Notes: a model not told the origin generated them from the letters alone. Positions 1 through 9,691 are shown, counted from the first letter of the stretch. The stretch: 64,000 nt of DNA from Streptomyces nodosus (GCF_008704995.1 NZ_CP023747.1:7708588-7772587); one strand, 5' to 3'. Numbers and translations: made by a program.

Positions 1-1
1 C

Positions 2-187
2 TCACTCAGCGACAAGGTCTTCAAACTCGCGGTGCGGGAACTCGCTCCCGGGGAAACCACGCGGTTCACCAAAAGCCATGTCTTCCGCCCCATGACCACA
101 CGTGTCCATCACGCAGGCACCCACGCCCTCGAAGTACAGGTCAATGGAAGCCGGTCAGGCTGGACCGACTTCACCCTCGTCCTTTGA
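2..187 (+). CDS. C-terminal end of DNA alkylation repair (AlkC-like) protein, partial
   Basis: The window opens inside a gene read in the frame starting at base 2 and ending at TGA 185-187. The 61 visible residues include VFKLAVRELAPGE, KSHVFRPMTTR and HALEVQVNG, which match the tail of the actinobacterial DNA alkylation repair proteins of the AlkC/HEAT-like-repeat group (COG4335). Those enzymes excise alkylated bases. The N-terminal HEAT-like part lies outside the window, so catalytic residues cannot be checked. The family call rests on recognising the tail pattern. Confidence 0.6.
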   Translation, partial: SLSDKVFKLAVRELAPGETTRFTKSHVFRPMTTRVHHAGTHALEVQVNGSRSGWTDFTLVL

Positions 188-255
188 CGACTGACCGGCA
201 TGTCTCCGGTCTGCTCGCGCTTCGTCGGCGAGCAGACCGGAGGCATCCGGAGATC

Positions 256-1110
256 TCAGGTAGGGGTCGGCTTGGCGACCTTCGCGCCTCCCCACAGAGC
301 ACCCGGGTTGGCCCGACGGGGGTAGAGACGGAGCATCCGGGCGTAGAGCTCCTCGGCCGTCCGGGAGCCCTCGACGGCGGCGTTGAAGCTACGCAGATAG
401 CCGGCGGTCTGGGCCAGAATCATCGGGTGGTCGGGCGTGTTCGGCTTCTTGTGTCCGGCGACCACGGCGACGGGATTGAGCTCGGCGAGACGTTCGGCAG
501 CCTGAGCCCAGTGCTCGCGGCTCTCCGGGGTGGTTTCGGCGGTGAACTGATGGGTGTCGTTGTAGACGACGTCCCCGGCGACGACGAGCCCGAGGTCCGG
601 CAACCACAGCGAGGTGGTGTCGACGGTGTCGGTGTAACCCATCTCCATCACCTCCAACCGGTGCCCTTCGAGTTCGAAGTGGTCACCATCAAGGGGCTCG
701 GGGTAGGTGATCTCGGGGATCTGTCCCGGAAAGAGCTTCTCCCAGAAGCCGTCACGCCATTTCGGCTCGCCTTGTGTGTGCGCTCCGGCGACGGAGCCCT
801 TGGAAGCGATCGCCTTCGCCTCCGGGAATGCCTTCAGGAGCTGGCCGATCCCGAAGAAGTGATCGCCGTGACCATGGGTGATGAAGATATGGGTCAGTTG
901 ACGACCGAAGGACGTGACCCATTCCACGAGTTCTGCGTTTTGCTCGATGGAGGTGTAGGTGTCGACCAGGACGGCATCACGGTCACCGTAGATCAAGGTC
1001 GCGGTGTTGGCGACCCATTGAAGGTCATCAGGCCCGTGGGGCAGGTCCCTGGTCAAACCCTGTCGTGTCGCGGTGCGTACGGCGTACGCCAGACCGCTGG
1101 TGCTGGACAT
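256..1110 (-). CDS. Metallo-beta-lactamase-fold hydrolase
   Basis: This 284-aa protein has the MBL-fold zinc-binding signature THGHGDH, with H79, H81, D83 and H84. Further likely metal ligands are the Asp in VVAGDVVY and the His in VVAGHKK. The substrate cannot be inferred from the sequence. I chose ATG 1110 because AGGAGAG lies just upstream on the coding strand; the longer open frame runs through the upstream Rrf2 gene and is not needed. It lies 29 bp downstream of the Rrf2 regulator on the same strand, so the two are probably co-transcribed and the hydrolase is the regulated target. Confidence 0.85.
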   Translation of the reverse strand: MSSTSGLAYAVRTATRQGLTRDLPHGPDDLQWVANTATLIYGDRDAVLVDTYTSIEQNAELVEWVTSFGRQLTHIFITHGHGDHFFGIGQLLKAFPEAKAIASKGSVAGAHTQGEPKWRDGFWEKLFPGQIPEITYPEPLDGDHFELEGHRLEVMEMGYTDTVDTTSLWLPDLGLVVAGDVVYNDTHQFTAETTPESREHWAQAAERLAELNPVAVVAGHKKPNTPDHPMILAQTAGYLRSFNAAVEGSRTAEELYARMLRLYPRRANPGALWGGAKVAKPTPT

Positions 1111-1139
1111 CGACTTCTCTCCTCTGTGGTGTCGACCGC

Positions 1140-1577
1140 TCAGGCGCCGCCGGCGCTGAGGGTGTCTCGCAGGACCTCTGCGAGGCTGGTGCTCGCGAGT
1201 TCGCGACGGATCGAGTCGTCGACGCGGGCGTAGACGGGTACGAGGGCGGGCCGGATGCCGCGCGCGATCGGGCACGAGTCACTTGGCTCGTTGCGGTGCA
1301 TCGCGAAAGTCGCCTCAGGGCCGAGTGCCTTGTCGATGTCCCACAGGCTGATCGCCTCCGGCGACCTGGCCAGCCGCCAGCCTGCGCCGGCACCGCGCCG
1401 GGACTCGATCAGGCCGGCCTTGCTCATCTCACTCATCAGCCGACGGATCACCACGGGGTTGGTCTTCACGCTGTTCGCGATCTGATCCGAGGTCGTCAGC
1501 TCACATCCCTGACGCTCGTTGAGGGCCATCCATGCCAGTGCGTGCGTCGCGACCGTCAGCTTGCTGTTTGCGCTCAC
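1140..1577 (-). CDS. Rrf2 family transcriptional regulator
   Basis: This 145-aa winged-helix protein begins SANSKLTVATHALAWMAL and has the recognition region SDQIANSVKTNPVVIRRLMSE, typical of Rrf2 regulators. It has too few clustered cysteines to bind an Fe-S cluster in the manner of IscR or NsrR. The only usable start in this frame is GTG 1577; a GGAGG sits just one base before it, too close for a normal ribosome site, so translation may be leaderless. A perfect inverted repeat lies 8 bp upstream and is the likely self-operator. The MBL hydrolase gene follows. Confidence 0.85.
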   Translation of the reverse strand: MSANSKLTVATHALAWMALNERQGCELTTSDQIANSVKTNPVVIRRLMSEMSKAGLIESRRGAGAGWRLARSPEAISLWDIDKALGPEATFAMHRNEPSDSCPIARGIRPALVPVYARVDDSIRRELASTSLAEVLRDTLSAGGA

Positions 1578-1584
1578 CCCTCCA

Positions 1585-1605
1585 ATGTAATCATTTCAGT
1601 TACAT
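1585..1605. promoter_or_regulatory. Candidate Rrf2 operator (inverted repeat)
   Basis: ATGTAA (1585-1590) and TTACAT (1600-1605) form perfect 6-bp arms around a 9-bp spacer. The site lies 8 bp upstream of the GTG of the Rrf2 gene. The position suggests autoregulation of the Rrf2-MBL unit; binding is inferred. Confidence 0.5.
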
Positions 1606-1807
1606 ATGTCGAGGTGTGGAGCACCCGAGCGAAGCAAGGCGGAGGTCCAACCGACGACCAAGGACCCGTATCCGCCGGTGAACAGCCGCGCGCAGCGGTC
1701 GGCACCGACCGTCGGCATGTGAGACGCTGCCTCACCCGAAGCGCAGTGAACGATCGCACGATCGCACCCCGGGTAAGACAGCGGCCTGCTTGCCGGAACG
1801 GGTGAGG

Positions 1808-4800
1808 CTATTCGGTGATGCTGTAAGCGCGTTCGATCGACTGGATCAGCGTGTTGCCGTCACGATCGGTGAGTTCGGCCCGCAGCGAGACGGTGCCCGC
1901 GTGGGACGGGTGATGCAGGGCGAGACGGGAGCCCGTCACCTTCGCGGGCTTCCAGGTCCTGCCCTCGTCGTAGGACACCCGGAAGGCCACCTTCGTGTCC
2001 TTCTTCCTCGCGGCGGCTCCCTCCACAGTGAAGGGCACGTCGAACGAGCGACCCGCTGCCGCTGTGCTGGACAGTGTCAGGCGCGGGGAGAAGCGGACGA
2101 CGGACAGCGGCAGCGAGGTCCAACGGTCCTCGGCAGTACGCGCCGAACGGAAGGTCCACCGCGCGGTGACACGGGTGCTCAGCGGGAAGAGCGACGGGTC
2201 CCGGGCCACGTCCAGAGACAGCGAGTACTCACTGCTCCCGGAGGGGACCGAGTACTGGGTAGCGCCGTCGACGGGGAGGAATTCGCTGGTGATCTCCTTC
2301 CCGTCGGCCAGCAGGGTGGCCTTCGCCGAGGTGTAGTCGCTCAGCCCCCAGCTTCCGCCGCCGTCGCCGAACAACGGCAGGAACGCCCGGATGGTGTCCC
2401 CCTGCCGTTCGGCGCCGGGACTGCCCTCGCCGGACTCGGTGCCGGAGGACGGCAGCGTCGGTCCTGAGACGCCGACGTTCATCCGTACCGCGTGCCCCTC
2501 GCCGGCGTGATAGGTGGTGGCCGGGTGGTTGAGGAACGTGTCCCAGCTGGCGATTCCGTCGTCGTCCAGGACGCCCTGCCACAGACGGAAGCCCCAGGGG
2601 ACGTCGTTGTCGAGGACGTAGTGGGTGCTCCGCCGCGGGGACGGCCCCCTGTCGTAGTAGCCGAAATTCGGGAAGTTCGTTCCGGGCAGTACGGGCGTAG
2701 CCGTCACCTGCAGGGTCTTGTCCGCGGAGGGTGAGCCCGCGACCACGTCCACCCGGGCGAGCCGGTTCTCGTCGACGTGATCGGTGAAGCCGTCCAGGGA
2801 CGTGCCGGTGCGGTCCCAGGCCAGGTTATAGACCGTGGCCGGCTTGCCCTCGACCAGGTGCGTCCAGTCTCCCATGTAACGGGCGAACGACTCCCGCGCG
2901 GGGACCTCGGGGCCGATCTGCCCGAACTTGACATTGGTGAAGCTCGGCAGGAGGTACATGAAGGAGCCCGCCCGCTGCCCGGCAGCGCGCCCGAACGCGA
3001 CCGCCACCATGGCCGAGGTGTTGACCGCCGCGGTGTCGGGCACGGTGACCTCCACCGGCCGGGCGTCCCGTGCGTCGACCGTCACCGTGGTGTCGGTGTG
3101 CAGGTCCAGCCTCGGCTGCACCAGCACATGGGCACGGTCGTCCGCGATCAGCGGGTGTATCACGCTGCTGAGCGTGTAGGAGCCCGCCGGCAGCCGAACG
3201 GTCAGCTCGCCGTCCAGCGTGTCCAGATCCTTGACCACGTCGTTGTCGAGCCCCACGACCTTGGTGAAGGAGTCGTTCGTCGGCTCACCGTGCTCGTCCA
3301 GGTACTTCAGTGTCAGGTTGTACGACTCGGCCTCGCGCACCACGCCGAACGCGGTGCGCACGCTGACGTCGTCACTCGAAGTCGCGGCTATCGAGCCCCC
3401 GTAGGAGCCGTCGGGGGCGGCCACGCTGGTGTCCGCCGTCAGCGAGGCGCTCGCCGTGCCTCCCGCGGGAACGGCGAGTTGCTGCGGCGAGACGGTGAAC
3501 ATTCCCGCAGGGGCGTGCTTGCCGTCCACCGTGAACGCATCGGTGGACAACTCCAGCGTGACCGGCTCGGTACCGAGGTTGCGATAGGTGATCTGCTCGG
3601 TCACCGGCTTGTCGTCGTCGTGCGGCCACTGCTGTGTGGCGAAGTCGACGGGACCACCCTCGGCCACGACGTCCTGCCTGATCGCCCGCGTCATGTCGAC
3701 ACGGCCGGTTCCCTGCTGGTACGAGCTGTAGGCACCCGGCTTCGCCGAGGCCGTCAGCACGTCCTTGATGCGCTCGCCGCCCCAGTCCGGGTGCTGCTGG
3801 GCCAGAATCGCGGCCGCCCCGGCGACGTGAGGGGTGGCCATCGATGTGCCGTCAAGGGTGATATAGCCCGTAACGCCCGAAGAATATGCTTGCTCGAGGT
3901 AGCTGCCCGGAGCGGCGGCGGCCGTGATGGCCACACCGGGCGCCGTCACATCCGGTTTGACGCCGCCGTCGCCGACGCGCGGGCCCCGGCTGGAGAAGTC
4001 GGCGAGCTTGTCGGACTTGTCGACCGCACCGACCGTCAGGGCGGCGTCCGCGCTGCCCGGGGAGCCGACCGTGCCCTCGCCGAAGGTGCCCTCGTTGCCT
4101 GCCGCGATGACGAAGAGCGTGTCGGAGGTCGCGGACAGCCGGTCGACCGCCTCCTCCTCCGGATCGGTGCCTGGTGTGTCAAGCCCGCCGAGGCTGAGAT
4201 TGACGACATCGGCGCCCTGGTCGACAGCCCACTGCATGCCCGCGATGACCGTGGAGTCGTAGCCGTAGCCGTTGTCGTCCAGGACCTTGCCGTCCAGGAT
4301 CTTCGCGGCGGGCGCGACGCCCCGGTATGTGCCGCCGGACGCGGCCCCGGTGCCCGCCGCGATCGACGCCACATGGGTACCGTGGCCGAACCTGTCGACG
4401 GAGTCGGGTGAGTCGGAGAAGTTGGCCTGTGCCGTCTCCTGGCCCTTGAGATCGGGGTGATCCTCGTCGACACCGGTGTCCAGGACGGCGATCTTCGTTC
4501 CGGACCCGTCGTATCCGGCCGCCCAGGCCGTGGGCGCGCCGATCTGTGGCACGCTCTTGTCCAGGGCCGCCTTGCGCCTGCCGTCCAGCCAGATCTTCTT
4601 CACTGCGGGCGCGGAGGCGAACCTTGCATTGCCCTTCGCGCCGCCGTCATCGGTGACGGTGTCCCAGAACGCCGTCCCGTCACTCTTGGCCATCCGTATC
4701 GCTGTGCCGTCGACGGTGGGCAGTTCGCGACCGACTGCCGTTCCCGTGTCGGCGAACGCGCTTCTGGCGACCGCCTTGTGGCCGGGGTGGGTCACGATCA

Positions 4801-5185
4801 GCGGCAGGTCGGAACGGTGCGCGTCGTCGTACCCGTCTGCCAGCAGCCCGGTGACGTCGAACAGGCGCGAGTCGAGGCTGCCTCGGGCCAGCAGCGAAAG
4901 CGCGTCACCGGGCACCACCTGTGTGTGGCCCTCGACCACTCGGACCGAGAAGCCCACGCTCTCGCGTCCCTCGCCACGCTCGATCCCGACCAGCGTACCG
5001 GAGCCGGTCACCAGCACTTTGTCCCCGGTCACCAGCGTCACAGACCTCGGTAAACCCCCTGCCCCGGCGTCCTTCGCCGCCTCAGCACCCGCGGCCGTTG
5101 GGCCGGGGGCTGCGGTCAGGGCCGCGACGACGGCGATCCCCGCCACCGCGACGGTGACGGACCTATGTCTTCCCCGTGGCTTCAT
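1808..5185 (-). CDS. Secreted S8 family (subtilisin-like) serine protease
   Basis: This is a large 1125-aa extracellular protease. Starting at ATG 5185 (GGAGAGAG upstream), an Arg-rich N-region and hydrophobic AVAGIAVVAALTA form a signal peptide, followed by a propeptide of about 180 residues. The catalytic domain shows Asp236 (IAVLDTGVDEDHPDL), His268 (GHGTHVAS), oxyanion Asn364 (VIAAGNEG) and Ser448 (GTSMATPHVAG). About 650 further residues form beta-rich domains of unknown role; similar long tails are common in Streptomyces S8 proteases. It stands alone, with an 850-bp gap upstream and a small gap to Rrf2. Confidence 0.93.
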   Translation of the reverse strand: MKPRGRHRSVTVAVAGIAVVAALTAAPGPTAAGAEAAKDAGAGGLPRSVTLVTGDKVLVTGSGTLVGIERGEGRESVGFSVRVVEGHTQVVPGDALSLLARGSLDSRLFDVTGLLADGYDDAHRSDLPLIVTHPGHKAVARSAFADTGTAVGRELPTVDGTAIRMAKSDGTAFWDTVTDDGGAKGNARFASAPAVKKIWLDGRRKAALDKSVPQIGAPTAWAAGYDGSGTKIAVLDTGVDEDHPDLKGQETAQANFSDSPDSVDRFGHGTHVASIAAGTGAASGGTYRGVAPAAKILDGKVLDDNGYGYDSTVIAGMQWAVDQGADVVNLSLGGLDTPGTDPEEEAVDRLSATSDTLFVIAAGNEGTFGEGTVGSPGSADAALTVGAVDKSDKLADFSSRGPRVGDGGVKPDVTAPGVAITAAAAPGSYLEQAYSSGVTGYITLDGTSMATPHVAGAAAILAQQHPDWGGERIKDVLTASAKPGAYSSYQQGTGRVDMTRAIRQDVVAEGGPVDFATQQWPHDDDKPVTEQITYRNLGTEPVTLELSTDAFTVDGKHAPAGMFTVSPQQLAVPAGGTASASLTADTSVAAPDGSYGGSIAATSSDDVSVRTAFGVVREAESYNLTLKYLDEHGEPTNDSFTKVVGLDNDVVKDLDTLDGELTVRLPAGSYTLSSVIHPLIADDRAHVLVQPRLDLHTDTTVTVDARDARPVEVTVPDTAAVNTSAMVAVAFGRAAGQRAGSFMYLLPSFTNVKFGQIGPEVPARESFARYMGDWTHLVEGKPATVYNLAWDRTGTSLDGFTDHVDENRLARVDVVAGSPSADKTLQVTATPVLPGTNFPNFGYYDRGPSPRRSTHYVLDNDVPWGFRLWQGVLDDDGIASWDTFLNHPATTYHAGEGHAVRMNVGVSGPTLPSSGTESGEGSPGAERQGDTIRAFLPLFGDGGGSWGLSDYTSAKATLLADGKEITSEFLPVDGATQYSVPSGSSEYSLSLDVARDPSLFPLSTRVTARWTFRSARTAEDRWTSLPLSVVRFSPRLTLSSTAAAGRSFDVPFTVEGAAARKKDTKVAFRVSYDEGRTWKPAKVTGSRLALHHPSHAGTVSLRAELTDRDGNTLIQSIERAYSITE

Positions 5186-6037
5186 ATGTGCTCTCTCTCC
5201 TTGCTTCGGCTTCGGGTGAAGCGGACATGTCATGTCTGGTAGGGTGGTGTGCTCACCGCCCTATGACGGATGGAGCCGTCGGCCATCGGCCTCGCTCTTC
5301 CGTGTGCACAGTCGTTCCCGTCTCGGCCGTGGCAGCAGACTTCCAAGGCGCCAAGGCGTCAAGGTGAGAACGACGAGGATCAGGGCGGGTGGGCGCCATG
5401 CATAGGCTCTCCATGCTGTGTTTTGCACGACGAATCCCACCTAGCGGTGGGATCGGTACCCCCTGCACCGCACGACACGGTGTTCGCCGTGGTGTGACCG
5501 CATGATGCGGGCGAGGGCACACGCCCATCCTGGGGCGCGAATATCAGGAAGTTGTCAGGCGCGGGGTGAATCGCACAATGCACACCTGGCACTTCAAGCG
5601 GAAGACGGAACGTCTGGCAATCCGAGTCCCACTTCCCCGAGAAGGGGGCCGAGCAAGCTGCCGGAAGCGAGCGAGCAGGTGTTGACGATCCGCGACCGGC
5701 GCCGGTCACGCCCTCGTTCGCCGCACCGTCGAGAGCGCATGCCTCTGCAACTCCGTGATTGGTGTTGTGACCGGGAAAACTCATCGACTCGCAGTGCCCG
5801 CCACGGCATCTCGCCACGGTGGGCCAGGAGGTGACCAGCGACGGCGGCATGCGGACGCGGTTCGCGTTGATGAGGCGTCAGGCACCACGATCACCACGAA
5901 CCGCGTCCTCGCCTTGATCACCGTCCCTGACCATCAACTCGACGCGACTCCAGAAGTCCTGCGGGTAACCCGGGTGGGCGGTTCGCAGGACACGCAGGGC
6001 CCCGACCACGCCGCCGCGACGGCTGTGGGGCGCGGGT
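5186..6037. other. Intergenic stretch with no supported gene
   Basis: About 850 bp between the protease start and the broken DUF899 gene. Several frames stay open but show only Arg/Pro/Gly-rich composition with no family pattern. The protease promoter must lie near 5190-5300, though I see no clear -10/-35 pair. Confidence 0.4.
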
Positions 6038-6480
6038 TCACGGGCAACAGCCCGAGCCGCCCGTGCGGGATGGTGTGCCATGGAGGTTGTCGTCGTGTCC
6101 GGCGGTGATCCGTGGCCATTGGGCGGTCGGTCGTCCGTTCTTGCGGAACTGCTGGCCGCGTGTCTCGTACGGCTGTGGCCAGCCGGGTGGGGAGTCTTCC
6201 CAGGTCTCCTGCCGTCCGTGGACGGTCATGTCGAGGATGCCGTAGGAGGGTGCCATGGGTTCGACGCCTCGTCCGGTGGTCCAGTACGTCTCGAAGACGC
6301 GGTCCCCGTCGCGGAGGTAGGCCGCTTTCATGCCGAAGTGGCGGCCGGCGAGGAGCCGTTCGTGCGACTCGGCGGGCACGGAGTACCAGGGCATCTCCCA
6401 GCCCATGAAACGGCGGTAGCGGTCGGACTCCTCGAAGGGGCCCTGGCAGAAGACGGCGCAGCGATGGTGGCGGCGAGGAT
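6038..6480 (-). pseudogene. DUF899 family protein remnant
   Basis: Read from about 6480 down, the frame gives CAVFCQGPFEESDRYRRFMGWEMPWYSVP, then DRVFETYWTTGRGVE, then DMTVHGRQETWEDSP, ending at the stop 6038-6040. This is the C-terminal half of a DUF899 (thioredoxin-fold-like, uncharacterised) protein. No start codon and no N-terminal half are present in this frame. A stretch around 6490-6560 in another frame (GVANVAVRGWATTPVV) might be the preceding part after a frameshift, but that is weak. I treat it as a decayed gene. Confidence 0.6.
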
Positions 6481-6733
6481 GACCACCGGAGTGGTCGCCC
6501 AGCCGCGCACGGCCACGTTCGCAACGCCCTTCGCGAGGCCGACGCCGTGATGATGAGAGGCGCGCGCAAGCGTGGGGGAATGGCGGCGACGGAGCGAATC
6601 CCAGCCCCGCTGCTCCCCACGAGAGTTTGAGGCCAGCGCCAGTTCAACCACTCGCCCCAGGCGGCTCAGACATTGAGCGCCTTGGTGGGAAGGCGGGTCG
6701 CCTGGGTGAGGCGGCCTCGGCACGCGCTGGCTG

Positions 6734-7177
6734 CTACGAGCGGCGGTCTTGCGGCCATCCCTGTGCGTCGAATACGGCGATAGGGTCCAGGTAGTCGCGC
6801 CAGTGCGTCACCTTGCGGTCCTTGATGGTCACGACGGAGACGAAGCGGTTATCGTACGGCCGTCCCGTCCTCACCGACGTGCCGTGCACTTCGTACTCCA
6901 AGACGACCACCGCGGTCTCGGGATCCCGGTGGACGTGCAGGTTGTCCGCGCTGAGCAGCTTCATGTAGTCGCTGTAGAGGTCGATGATTCCCTGGCGTCC
7001 CGCGAGCCGCCGGGGATACCCCGGCACGGTGATCACGTACTCGAAGACCACGTCCTCGGCCAGCAGGTCGTAGTAGTCCTCCCCGTCGACCAGGCCGTCC
7101 AGCCCCTTCTTGATGATGCGAAAGAACGGGCTGTTCGCCCCGACCAGGGGAGCGTTGTCGTCGACGGTCTTGCTCAC
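6734..7177 (-). CDS. NTF2/SnoaL-like protein
   Basis: This 147-aa protein has the layout of the SnoaL/NTF2-like fold: helix FFRIIKKGLDGL, then LLAEDVVFEYV, GRQGIIDLY, and the late strands VVTIKDRKVTHWRDYLD with the typical WRDY-D ending. Such proteins are ketosteroid-isomerase-like enzymes or cyclases; the substrate is unknown. Its GTG start at 7177 overlaps the stop of the NmrA-like gene (GTGA), so the two are translationally coupled. Confidence 0.8.
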   Translation of the reverse strand: MSKTVDDNAPLVGANSPFFRIIKKGLDGLVDGEDYYDLLAEDVVFEYVITVPGYPRRLAGRQGIIDLYSDYMKLLSADNLHVHRDPETAVVVLEYEVHGTSVRTGRPYDNRFVSVVTIKDRKVTHWRDYLDPIAVFDAQGWPQDRRS

Positions 7178-8022
7178 TTCGCCTCCGAGGTCCAGACGTG
7201 GGCGTTGCGTTCGGCGAACCTGCGGAAGGTGGTGGCCGGCCGACCGGTGACCTTCTCGATGTCACCGGTGGGCGTGGAGCCGTTGCCGGCGACGATGGCG
7301 TCGGTGAGCCAGCGCAGCATCACCACGTAGTCGGTGGGGACGCCCGCGGCGAGCGCGCCGTTGATCCACGTCTCCTGATCGATGTCGCTGTAAGCGACGG
7401 GGCGGTCGCTCACGAGGGTAATGGTGTCCGCGATGTCCTGGAAGGTGAGGGACTGCGGGCCGGTGAGCGAGTAGGTGGCGTCGGCGTGGGTTTCGGGGTC
7501 CAGCAGCGTCTCGGCCGCGACCGCCGCGATGTCGGCAGCGTCGACGAAGGCCTCCCCGCCGCCGGCGCTCGGGCTTGTGATCACTCCGTCGATGACCGGG
7601 AGATGGTCGTCGGCGAAGTTCTGCATCACCCACGCGGGGCGCACGATCGAGTGTGTGATGCCGTGCCGGGAGGCCAGATCGGCCTCGACGGCCGCGATAT
7701 CGATCCCCGCCGGCGCCTGGTCGGCGTTGTAGACACTCAGGTAGGTGACGTGGCGCACGCCGGCCGCCTCGGCGAGGTCCAGGAAGGCGCCGACCTGGTC
7801 GGCGTAGCTGACGCGCATGGTGGGTGTCACCAGATAGAGGCGGTCAACGCCGGCCAGGGCGTCCGTGTGGGTGGTCGGGTCGTCCCAGTCGAACCGGACG
7901 TCCGCTCCGCTACGCGCCGCGGTACGGGGGACGATTCCTCGCTGGGCAAGCGCGTCGGCCAGCAGCGAACCGGTCCGGCCGGTGCCGCCCAGGATGAGTG
8001 CCGTGAGTGCTTCGTTGTTCAT
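7174..8022 (-). CDS. NmrA-like NAD(P)-binding oxidoreductase
   Basis: This 282-aa atypical SDR starts ALILGGTGRTGSLLADAL, a Rossmann GxxGxxG signature, and continues with VRHVTYLSVYNAD, HSIVRPAWVMQNF and FVDAADIAAVAAETLL, all typical of the NmrA/YtfG (quinone oxidoreductase-like) group. ATG 8022 fits family length and leaves a 110-bp divergent promoter region shared with the AraC regulator. It is coupled to the downstream NTF2-like gene. The pair is probably controlled by the AraC protein. Confidence 0.85.
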   Translation of the reverse strand: MNNEALTALILGGTGRTGSLLADALAQRGIVPRTAARSGADVRFDWDDPTTHTDALAGVDRLYLVTPTMRVSYADQVGAFLDLAEAAGVRHVTYLSVYNADQAPAGIDIAAVEADLASRHGITHSIVRPAWVMQNFADDHLPVIDGVITSPSAGGGEAFVDAADIAAVAAETLLDPETHADATYSLTGPQSLTFQDIADTITLVSDRPVAYSDIDQETWINGALAAGVPTDYVVMLRWLTDAIVAGNGSTPTGDIEKVTGRPATTFRRFAERNAHVWTSEAK

Positions 8023-8132
8023 GACTCCATACTCGAAGCTCTGAGCAAGACAATCCATGTGTGATCCACTCAGTTTTTTATGCGAAACTCTCATGCCTTG
8101 ACCCTGATGCTTATGCCGGTCAAGCTGATTCC

Positions 8133-9071
8133 ATGGATCTGCTGGCTGACCACCTGGTACGGGCGCGCGCCACCGGCGCGGTGTTCGCGCGTACGGTCGC
8201 GGAACCACCGTGGGGACTTCGGCTGGACGGTTCTATACAGTTGTCGGTGCACACGCTGGTCCGTGGCCGGGGCCACCTCTGGCTTGACACCCCCGGCAGC
8301 GCCGTGGAGCTCATACCGGGAAGCATCACGCTGGTACGCGGCGGGCCGAACCACTACATCGGGCATGAGCCGGGCGCGGAATGCCTGGAGCCGGACGAGT
8401 TCCGGACACGCCACGCGCAGAAGAGCCCCGGAGACAACCCGCAGGCCACGGTGTTCCTGTGCGGCGCCTACCAGTTCTCCGGGGATGTCGGCAGCGCATT
8501 GCTGGAGGCGCTGCCCCAGGTCATGACCCTCTCGGCGGCCGACGACGATCCCCTGCGGGACGTGATCACTTTGCTGTCCCGCGAACTGGTCCGGAACGAA
8601 CTCGCCCAGCAGATCGTCCTCGATCGACTCCTGGACCTGCTTCTCGTCCTGGCCATCCGCAGCGACTTCCGCCGCAGCACGACCGCACCGCGCTGGTACC
8701 GGGCATGCGCAGACCCGCGGCTGGGCGCCGCGCTACAAGCCATGCACGAGAACGCGGCCCACCCGTGGACGGTCCCCGAACTCGCCGCGATCAGCGGTCT
8801 GTCCCGGGCCGCCTTCGCACGCGTGTTCCGGGAGGCACTCGGCCGGGCCCCCATGCAATACCTGACCGAATGGCGGATGACCATCGCCCGCGACCACCTG
8901 CGCGCCGAGGATCTCACCCTGCCCCAGATCGCCGACGCCATCGGCTACGGCTCACCCTTCGCTTTCGCCGCCGCCTTCCGTCGCTATCACGGAGAACCGC
9001 CCGGAACCTGGCGGCAGAGGGAACGATCGGCCGCAGAGACGCGACTGCTCACCACGCACCATGGCTCGTGA
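8133..9071 (+). CDS. AraC family regulator with N-terminal cupin
   Basis: This 312-aa protein begins MDLLADHLVRARATGAVFARTVAEPPWGLR, the usual start of actinobacterial AraC proteins with a cupin_6 ligand domain. The C-terminal third has two helix-turn-helix motifs, WTVPELAAISGLSRAAFARVFREALG and LTLPQIADAIGYGSPFAFAAAFRRYHG. A longer frame from GTG 8061 exists, but family alignment favours ATG 8133. It is divergent from the NmrA/NTF2 operon, its likely target. Confidence 0.85.
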   Translation: MDLLADHLVRARATGAVFARTVAEPPWGLRLDGSIQLSVHTLVRGRGHLWLDTPGSAVELIPGSITLVRGGPNHYIGHEPGAECLEPDEFRTRHAQKSPGDNPQATVFLCGAYQFSGDVGSALLEALPQVMTLSAADDDPLRDVITLLSRELVRNELAQQIVLDRLLDLLLVLAIRSDFRRSTTAPRWYRACADPRLGAALQAMHENAAHPWTVPELAAISGLSRAAFARVFREALGRAPMQYLTEWRMTIARDHLRAEDLTLPQIADAIGYGSPFAFAAAFRRYHGEPPGTWRQRERSAAETRLLTTHHGS

Positions 9072-9247
9072 GCGACGCCAGGCCCTGGTTCAAGTATCTC
9101 GATCAAGATGCATCTTTGACTCTGCACCTCATGGACGGCACCCAGCTCTACTGAGTCAAAGCAGCACCCTCACCAGGGTCGTTCGCCAAGTCCAGCTTTC
9201 CTGGCGCAGATCGCCCTCACCAGGAACCAGGCACGCGAAAACCACGG

Positions 9248-9670
9248 CTAGGGGCCAGGAGCCCGGCGAGGTACGCCGCTGGGAATCTCTCGGGGCATGT
9301 GGCGCGATCCCCAGGAAATCAGCGGGTGAAGTGCCTCGACCAGTTCCCTGCCGCTATCGGTCGGGTGATACAGGATCCGCACCGGAGTCGTCGGGATCAC
9401 CTCTCGCTCGATCAGCTTGAGCGATTCGAGTTCTTTGAGCCGCTGTGAGAGCAGCCGATCGGAGATGCCGCCAACTAGGTGTCGGTACTCGCCGAACCGC
9501 CGCGCTCCTCGCGTGCAGGCGAGGAGCACCGCCCCAGTCCACCGCCGACCCACAATGCCCAGCATCGACTGCATGGCCAGGCAGTCCTGCGCGTCAGCGT
9601 CATGCACCCGGTCATCGGTGGTCGCCTCGGCATTTCCTGCGGGGCGGGTACCTGTGGATAGCGAAGTCAC
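9248..9670 (-). CDS. HxlR family transcriptional regulator
   Basis: This 140-aa winged-helix regulator shows the HxlR pattern: MLGIVGRRWTGAVLLAC, RRFGEYRHLVGGISDRLLSQRLKELE, then LIEREVIPTTPVRILYHPTDSGRELVEAL. One Cys near residue 30 (DCLAMQ) corresponds to the redox-sensing Cys of HxlR proteins such as YodB and HypR. The start is GTG 9670. It faces a decayed SDR gene, which was presumably its target. Confidence 0.85.
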   Translation of the reverse strand: MTSLSTGTRPAGNAEATTDDRVHDADAQDCLAMQSMLGIVGRRWTGAVLLACTRGARRFGEYRHLVGGISDRLLSQRLKELESLKLIEREVIPTTPVRILYHPTDSGRELVEALHPLISWGSRHMPREIPSGVPRRAPGP

Positions 9671-9676
9671 TCACTC

Positions 9677-9691
9677 ATAGTAAGTCACTAT
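9677..9691. promoter_or_regulatory. Candidate HxlR operator
   Basis: ATAGT (9677-9681) and ACTAT (9687-9691) form an inverted repeat with a 5-bp centre, 7 bp upstream of the HxlR start. Its TAGT/ACTA half-sites resemble those described for HxlR-family regulators. Confidence 0.45.

Noticed and set aside
2777..4411. 544-aa open frame on the + strand opposite the S8 protease
   Set aside because: It is the antisense shadow of the protease, whose catalytic motifs and signal peptide are clear. The + frame has Arg/Gly/Val-rich composition and no domain.
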